Below, in pieces: positions 57,368-64,000 of a stretch of DNA of 64,000 nt; position 1 is the stretch's first letter, and each line of letters starts with the position of its first letter. Source of the stretch: Lingula anatina. Its lineage: Eukaryota; Brachiopoda; Lingulata; Lingulida; Lingulidae. The DNA lies in the NCBI RefSeq assembly GCF_001039355.2, contig NW_019775639.1, forward strand, positions 202,794 through 266,793, written 5' to 3'. The notes under the pieces were generated by a model that ran no database searches, was not told the DNA's origin, and saw only the letters and a program-made list of their open reading frames with translations. Made by a program: the position numbers and the translations under genes.

Positions 57368-59210
57368 CAAATACTGATCACACTGTAAACTGATGTAAAT
57401 ATATTTCACAATACTGTAACAACAGGCTACTTACTGCAGGTAACATGGATATTTAGCAAATGTGACTAGGTCTTCAGGCCCATGAACCTTTAAAGTCACT
57501 CCTTGAAAATAGTCAAAATGTAAACAATATATACTTCACTGAAATGAGTTTATTTTCACATTTTCACCACTTTTATACATAATACAAAATAATTAATTTC
57601 CTGTTTATTTGATTTGATCAACTAACAAAATTGTTGAGATGAGGAAAAATTAATAGAAAAAATTTAATGTCCAATTTGCTCCATTCTGAGATTCTGAACA
57701 AAGTGAATGATTGAAACTGACAAACTGTTTGATTTTAGTTTTTTTTCCCTTTTGACACTGTATTACACAATTCACAATGACAGGTTTACCATTATTTTAT
57801 ATAGTCACCTTACAATATTGTTAAGATGCCAAAAACGTCAAAATAATATGTTAACATATTTTATTAATTCACTAATGAGACTGTTAACATGCCTGAGAAT
57901 TAAATGTGCGGAGAAACCACTTATATACCAAAAAGGCATCGTTTATTAGACCTGTGAATCAGCCTTACTAGTTTTAATGTAAAATGTAATAGGGTTTTTA
58001 TGTTATTTGTATAGTGGAAACGGTAAATAAAATATGGTGAACGGGTTAAAAAATATTTTAAGAAATACCCCGATCATGCTGATTTTCGAACTCGACCTGT
58101 ATTTTATGAACATTCATTAGTTACGTAAGTTTGAACAAAAAAGGTAAAACGGTTTTTGACTTATCGTGTTATCATTGAACACGGCTACGGCAATGGCAAT
58201 GGCGCCAGCGACGACAGACGCAGGTGACGGCTACAAACAATTACATATCACTTGCTGCACGATCGTCCATCCCACGTTCATTCTAAACTGTAATGCTGTC
58301 GCTGGAGGTTGGAATAAACGGTTGTATTTTGTTGTTCAAGATTTTGTGCCTCGGAGAATAAAATTGGAATGGCCACTATATATTGTAATGTTAATTTCAA
58401 TAATGTAACATTGGAATCGATATAGAATGTGACAACTATTTGGAATGCACAGTGCTTTACACATATATAAACATGTTTCGGGAGTACTCAGGAAGTGCCC
58501 CATTTAATTATGCAAATGAGGGTTGCTGATGTGACAGGAATGGAACTCTGGTGTCCCATTTGATTAGAACAGGTTAGAGACGAACGTTACCTATCCAAAG
58601 TAATGGGAAGTGGACTACAACAGTTCCTAGAGGAATTCCATTCCTGTCACACCTACAGTGTGTTGACGGGGTACAACGCCGATTTGCTTGTTAAAATAAG
58701 GAACCCCAGGAATACCCCAAAAATTGTTGCCATTAGTTACTTTTGTCACCATGCGTTCAAAGCGTTAATCTGACAGTTGGTTTAATAAAAAATTTTCACT
58801 GGAGTAGGAGCATCTAGAAACACATGGAGTATTGATTAAAAGAAGTTTATTGTAAAATGGACATCGCTATGAACACATATATGTACAATGTACACTATTT
58901 TATCCTAAAACCAGATCCTACACAAACCCCAGAGGGCCAGTTCAAATGCATAATGCAGTCAAACAATTTAGATGTTATAAAGAATGTGGCCCACTATATC
59001 ACAATGTGTAATAAGGCATGAAAAAATATTCCCAACCAACCATCACCTGGTTAACCAAAGTAACTAAGCGTATACTGCAATTGTAAAATCTGATCGCAGT
59101 TATTGTATAAACAATATTGTAATTTACTATTGTGATTTTAGTTATATGATTATATAATGTATACTGTTAGATCATAGTCATTGTAAAAAATGTACTTGAA
59201 CCGCAATAAA

Positions 59211-59241
<31 letters not shown>

Positions 59242-59252
59242 TAATAATAATA

Positions 59253-59309
<57 letters not shown>

Positions 59310-60213
59310 ATGATAATAATAATAATAACTATTACATCAAGTAACGTAGTCACAAAATTAATTAAACAAAGATACAAATTTGAAATCAAAACAGTTAGAA
59401 AACAACCTGATTATACAGTTGTGCTTAATATTGATATCATATTCATTTTTATTACCCTTTAACTTCAATTCTAAGCGCTGAGAATACGGTATATAATAGC
59501 AAAACTTAATACCAGTATGACTTGAATGGTAGTCCGCAGGGAACCTAGTCCGTTCCCCATTATTTATGCAGGTGGCATTTCTCCCATCTACTAACCCAAA
59601 TAGTTTGACTAACCCTAACCTGTATTCATATTATAGTATCCCGGACTTCCATTCCTAGTACTATCATTCCTGCCACACCAGATTTACCCGAATTTAAGCT
59701 GGCCGAAAGAAGTCCCTGCTCTCTTAAAGTCCCCTTGTTTGCTTTGTCCGTCTTTTGTTAAACAGCACAGCTGGCGATTAGCAGCACACTGTACATATCA
59801 AAGGTATATGACAGCAGTCTTACCAGGGTTGTCGAGATTTGATGACAGTGAGGGAGTCACAAGAACGTGATGGCTAAAGAGACACAAAAATATTTGACGA
59901 CTTGCTAAACGCGATGACTGTGAATAACGACGATGACAAAAGATAACGTGCACTGCTTCTACACTATGATGGGGCAAACGTAAACGGGAAAGTGACTGCG
60001 GCAAACCCCTATCTACTCTGCTGCTAGTCGAGAAGGAGCGTCATAGTTAGGCCTCTATTGTCAGCTCAGCCCCATTGGGAAACCAGTCTGGTGGCGGTGA
60101 GCAAGAGCGGGTTTGCAGTTCCCCTCTGCTGGAACTGCCGGTCGTGAAGAGATGAGTACGTAGCTAATGCCCAGATGAAGTAAAGCAACTCTTTTTCCAT
60201 TAAGCTAGCAAAA
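57368..60213 (+). repeat. Duplicated 3' flank of TRIM-C
   Basis: Matches 20380-22190 and 29372-31970. It includes a palindromic (AAT)n(ATT)n tract at 59217-59328. No independent gene was seen. Confidence 0.7.
59217..59328. repeat. Palindromic (AAT)n(ATT)n microsatellite in block C
   Basis: (TAAA)n, then (AAT)n, switching to (ATT)n and back to AAT. Absent at the corresponding place in block B. Confidence 0.95.
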
Positions 60214-60483
60214 ATGGAGGAAGAGACATCTGGGGACATGTTTTTAAGTGATGCACAGAACGCAAGAGAAGACTTCACCTACGGACCAATTTCAGAAACT
60301 GGAGAATAAAGTAAACCTGGCTGCGAGCGATAGTCAAGCATTTCAGAGAGAATTAGCAAAGCATTTAAGGTGAGACATAAGAAATGCAATGTCGAGCTCA
60401 GCCGCTCCGAGTTAATCTAGGCCCTTGTACAGAGAACTTGTCTGTGCACTACAGACGCTGGTCGAGGTAGCTAAGGAATCTTA
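60214..60483 (+). pseudogene. Decayed small coding segment, copy C
   Basis: The ORF starts MEEETSGDMFLSDAQNARED. A shifted frame then gives KVNLAASDSQAFQRELAKHL, and a third part ends VEVAKES at 60483. It is the least broken of the three copies in its middle part. Family unknown. Confidence 0.4.
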
Positions 60484-60533
60484 AACGTGTTGACATTTGG
60501 ATTTATTTCAGCAGTAAGAACATTGATAACATT

Positions 60534-60639
60534 CCCAGCAGGCAAACGGCATTGATTCTACATGTGTACGTTGATTCAACGTTGATCCACCAAAATCAAC
60601 GTTGATTCAATGGTGAATCAATGTCGTTTGTCTGCTGGG
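60534..60639. mobile_element. 106-bp palindromic MITE (CCCAGCAGGC ends)
   Basis: Begins CCCAGCAGGCAAACGGCATT and ends with its near-complement (AATGTCGTTTGTCTGCTGGG). Flanked by ATT on both sides. Block A (about 22500-22515) and block B (about 48452-48467) have the empty site (gataacattgcttttc, gataacactgcttttt). Confidence 0.8.
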
Positions 60640-61009
60640 ATTGCTTTTCGACACATATTAAACACTGAAAATTATCAAAGTTATTACCTCATTTAACTAA
60701 TAAAACTAATATTAACAATGTTATTTACGGTAAAATGGTGGTACTCATAACTGATAAAAATTGACTTCACTGCAAAATTTCACCTGCGGGAGGTAGTCTA
60801 GCAATCACCCTTGCATCTTATGTGTCAACGTGCAATCATGTTGCCCAGTCTAAAAAATGTAAATTAATTTTTTTACTTAACTACTAAGAAGTAAAATAAA
60901 AGACTTCAATTTTTGGGACCATAAGCTATATTTGCAATCTCCCCCACTCTAATCACACGGTGCAGAAAACCATCCCATGACACAACACATTAAAACATTT
61001 GTCAGAGGT

Positions 61010-62232
61010 GGGGTGGAATAACTGGATATAGCGCCAGTGAGGAGATAGTTAAATGTAAGTAAACTGCCAACATTATATTCTCTTATGCCGATAATATCAA
61101 GAATCTCAATCAAAAGCAATTGTACAAATCAGAAAGAGCTTTATTTCAAGTTAATTTTTTCTCCTTTCGTTCCTTCTCAGGGCACCATTAAAAATATTTT
61201 CTTACAAAGAAACAGAACGACCCTTTAAAGATAAAGATCAGATNACAGTTGGGACGTTTTCTTTTGACTTCTCCTTGGTGATTTTTCACCGGGTTGTGCC
61301 ATAAAAAAGCCATCTATCACCGACTAAAAAAAGGTCATGGCGACCATCCTCAGTCACCACCTTATAATCGCTTTCTATGATATCGTTCCCTTCCAGCACA
61401 TCGTCCAAATAATTACCTGTGAAAAAAATCGTCAGCATATAGCGGCGCTTTGACATTACTGATCTCGAATTCTAACGCGAAATAACGCATATGATATTTA
61501 TCTCCAAGCTGAGGAGAGCGACGCAGACGAAACCTTGAGACCGGAGGCCCCCCGTATAGTAGCTCCGCCCACCGTAACAGACATCGGACAATAGAAAGGC
61601 TTGCGTGTAATCTCCTTCTGTTATAACTCCTTGACAGAACCAAGTAAAATATTTTGTTGTCAGTTTGGAAGAGACAGATAATCATGGTAGCCAAGGGTCC
61701 ATAATTACAACAATACCGGTAGAAAACAACAAGCCAATGATTGAAATAAATAACGACAAAGGGTGGAACAACAAGAAAATCAAATTACTGATATTTCCTA
61801 GAATAAAGAATAAGTAATAAAAGCATAACGGCAGGAAATATAGAATTGTAGACTGACAAATCAGAATGAAATATTCTGATTACACGCAAAAGACAATGAA
61901 AACAATTGAATGAGTGATCGGTTCCAAAGAATAGATTACAAATCCTCTTGAATTTGTACGACAAATCAAGTGAATAAGTAGATGAAAGTTCCAATCGTTA
62001 TTGTTGTCACCATTATAACAAATTGGTGGAGGATCTGGTCAATGATCCCAGTGTGTCTCGCAATATGTTACTTCAATCAACCACAGTCACCATCAGTTTT
62101 TCAAAAGAGGCAATAACATTTCCAACAATTGCATGGCTAAGCTACAAAATACCCTTGGGTTTCATTAGGGTTATTGGGATTATTGCCCATGATAACAATT
62201 AGCCTAGGTATCAAAGTCAGGTGATTGGCATT
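61010..62232. repeat. Block C distal flank
   Basis: Matches 48830-49730, with an extra segment of about 400 bp (about 61240-61640) that is not in block B. Confidence 0.6.
61286..61416 (-). pseudogene. Possible orphan terminal exon
   Basis: On the minus strand a pyrimidine-rich acceptor (cgatttttttcacag) is followed by an open frame encoding YLDDVLEGNDIIESDYKVVT and LFLVGDRWLFYGTTR, then a stop at 61286-61288. It lies inside the segment that block B lacks. No family was recognised, and no upstream exon could be tied to it. Confidence 0.3.
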
Positions 62233-62671
62233 AATAGTGGCTTAATGAAAAAGACACGTTCTTTTGAGACAAAATATGTCTAAGAAAGTGAACAGACATT
62301 TCAAATTGTAACATCTAGCAGTGAGTCGTCTGAAGAAGAAGAAATACTACATGAAAGTTCACACCAACAGACCGTTCTTGACAAGTGCAGTTTATTAGAC
62401 CAAGTTGTCAAACAATGGTCACAATCATTTTTTTGAAAAGGCCAAACTGGGACAAATCTTCGAGTTTGAAGGGCCATTCATCGTTAAACAAAAATCGATC
62501 TCAAACCGTCCAGAGTCTCCCATCATTATTAGTAACGATGACAACGACACAAACAAATCCGAGAACGACAGAGTCCGCTCAGAGTCTCCAATCGTCATTG
62601 ACCTCAGCGAAGAAGAAGCAAAATACGCTGAACGCTCAAGATCGCCAGATGAACAGTTTATTAACAATTGA
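62233..62671 (+). pseudogene. Acidic SIM-containing ORF, copy C
   Basis: The open part 62405-62671 ends with PIIISNDDNDTN and PIVIDLSEEEAKYAERSRSP, two SUMO-interaction-like motifs 20-25 residues apart. A preceding frame (from about 62233) encodes MKKTRSFETKYV, a stop, then ESSEEEEILHESSHQQT; it is joined by one frame change near 62430. It ends 23 bp before the gag-like ATG, so the two may be parts of one element. The family is not recognised beyond the motifs. Confidence 0.45.
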
Positions 62672-62694
62672 AAAAAACTAACAAGAAAATAACA

Positions 62695-63200
62695 ATGTCC
62701 TCAAATCTAGGGTTAGCTCCAGAAAAATTCAGAGGAAATGGAGATGAAGATGTAAAGAGGTGGCTGACTCATTTTATAAACTACGTCAGCTATAAAGAGC
62801 TAGAAGGGGAGCAAATAACTTCCATTTTTCCTTTGTTGCTAAAGCATTCAGCGTTGCATTGGTATGAGTCTTTGCCAGCTAGAGTACAGAAAGACTGGGA
62901 ATCCCTTGAGGGTAAGTTTTGGCAATGATATCAGCTGAGAGGTCGGGAAACTTGGGCGAAGGCATTGGAATTTTTTTCTGAAGACATCAAAGGCAAGACG
63001 AACCAGTGCAGAATTATATAGCGTCGATGCGACATGATGCGAAACGTGCTTAATTGGATGAGGGTATGGCCCTAGTAATAAATAGGTTAATCCCAGAAAT
63101 AAGACCATTTGTGCTGCAAAGGGAACCCGCCAATTTCGACTCATTGATGCATCACGCCCGAATTGCAGAAAATGCAGTCCAACCTACAAGAAGAAGTTAA
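62695..63200 (+). pseudogene. gag-like retroelement relic, copy C
   Basis: MSSNLGLAPEKFRGNGDEDV, then WLTHFINYVSYKELEGEQIT, KHSALHWYESLPARVQKDWE: the capsid-like core of a Ty3/gypsy Gag. Stops at 62926-62928 and near 63015 and frame changes interrupt it. The end reads RLIPEIRPFVLQREPANFDS and ENAVQPTRRS. No protease or polymerase follows within the window. Confidence 0.6.
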
Positions 63201-64000
63201 CAGTCCGACATCTAATGATTAAACAAAAAATATCGACGTTCTAAAAATTCCATTAGTGACGCTGTCCTGGCCAGTAAGAAGCCTGCAGTACAAATGTTAC
63301 AGAACCCGACACAGGTCCTGAATGTTGGAAACATCATGCCAAGATCATTGATTTCCATAAGAAAGTTTGATGCCAATGGCATCGCGCACTGGTGCATCAT
63401 CCAACGCAACTTACCACCACGAAGAAGAATTAGAGTATAAATACTTACAAAATTGTAAGAAAAGCGGGTGGTTAATAAATGATTAAAGACTCCAGAATGT
63501 CGCCGTAGTTACAATAGTTGATATGAAAAGGTTGCTTCCACAAATCAGGCCATTTGTGGTACAGAGGCAGCCCACTGACTTGGAACCCCTGATGACCTTA
63601 GCAGAAATTTAGAGTAACTGTAAGTAGTACGGTTTGAACAGAGCGACTAGTTCTGAAAGTTTTAACAAAAAGTAAACCTATTGATTCAGACAGAAAAAAA
63701 GTCAGCACCAAGTCTTAACTTTTGGTGTCAATGTCACATTGTCAGTGTAACAGTGAAGAGTGGCAGTAATCAGGCAGCAATCTCACACAACCAACATGTA
63801 ACACTGTAACAACATAAACAGCACCTTACTCCATCAGTGTTGCGGAGTTATTTTCATAAATTTGAATATGAAGACTGTTAGTGATGGATGAATCATGTTA
63901 AAGAAGACAGATTATAAAAATTACTCCCCCTTGAGGCAGCAGCTAGCGTACCAGTGCCTTCCATATACCTGACCGTAACCTCCCTTACGAAAATTTCCTA
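63201..64000. repeat. Block C tail to the window end
   Basis: Matches 50704-51420 (acagaggcagcccactgactt, tgaacagagcgactagttctg). It includes a short open stretch (about 63230-63440) following the gag relic. No gene was recognised. Confidence 0.6.

Noticed and set aside
1-64000. tRNA, rRNA or CRISPR
   Set aside because: Looked for tRNA B-box words (GGTTCGAATCC type), rRNA cores and regularly spaced repeats with unique spacers; none convincing.

Overview
The window is metazoan nuclear DNA. It is AT-rich and dense in repeats, with long poly-A/T tracts, spliced exons with GT/AG borders, and many short non-autonomous transposons. Three TRIM-NHL-type genes, an Eph-receptor-like ligand-binding domain, coenzyme A synthase exon pieces, and Penelope, mariner and Ty3/gypsy remnants point to an invertebrate. 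A lophotrochozoan, probably a mollusc, is my best guess, but the species cannot be fixed from the sequence. No rRNA, tRNA or CRISPR was seen.

Layout. 1-6.8 kb holds dispersed repeats, a decayed two-gene mobile-element relic (chromodomain on +, unknown reading frame on -) and a Penelope-like endonuclease stub beside an assembly gap. 6.8-10.6 kb holds three tandem copies of a segment resembling the TRIM 5' flanks, without TRIM bodies. 10.6-12.9 kb has no recognisable gene. 12.9-16.0 kb is a decayed Ty3/gypsy element on the minus strand that lacks integrase. From about 17 kb the window is built from three copies of one duplicated block: 5' flank, intronless TRIM gene, long 3' flank, acidic ORF and gag-like relic. 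Block A (17.1-24.4 kb) has an open 613-residue TRIM-NHL gene. Block B (25.4-32.25 kb, resuming at 48.37-52.25 kb) has a TRIM that lost its NHL domain and one RING zinc ligand. Block C (54.1-64.0 kb) has an open 604-residue TRIM-NHL gene. Fragments of dephospho-CoA kinase exons lie between B and C.

Block B is interrupted cleanly between 32254 and 48374 by 16.1 kb of unrelated DNA. That segment carries a 2.25-kb foldback-type transposon, a GC-rich decayed multi-pass membrane gene bounded by two Tourist-like elements, and a ten-exon gene on the minus strand (39090-45896). All splice phases of that gene close to give a 537-residue secreted protein: signal peptide, Eph ligand-binding domain, Cys-rich module, four EGF repeats and a C-terminal PLAT domain. 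This combination, with no transmembrane segment and no kinase, is the most notable item here and could be a soluble ephrin-binding factor.

The paralogous blocks serve as internal controls. Several transposon insertions have their empty site in a sister copy, which fixes element ends and target duplications (TTAA, TTA/TAA, ATT). They also expose an internal inversion, the replacement of the TRIM-B C-terminus, and single N bases near places where copies differ.
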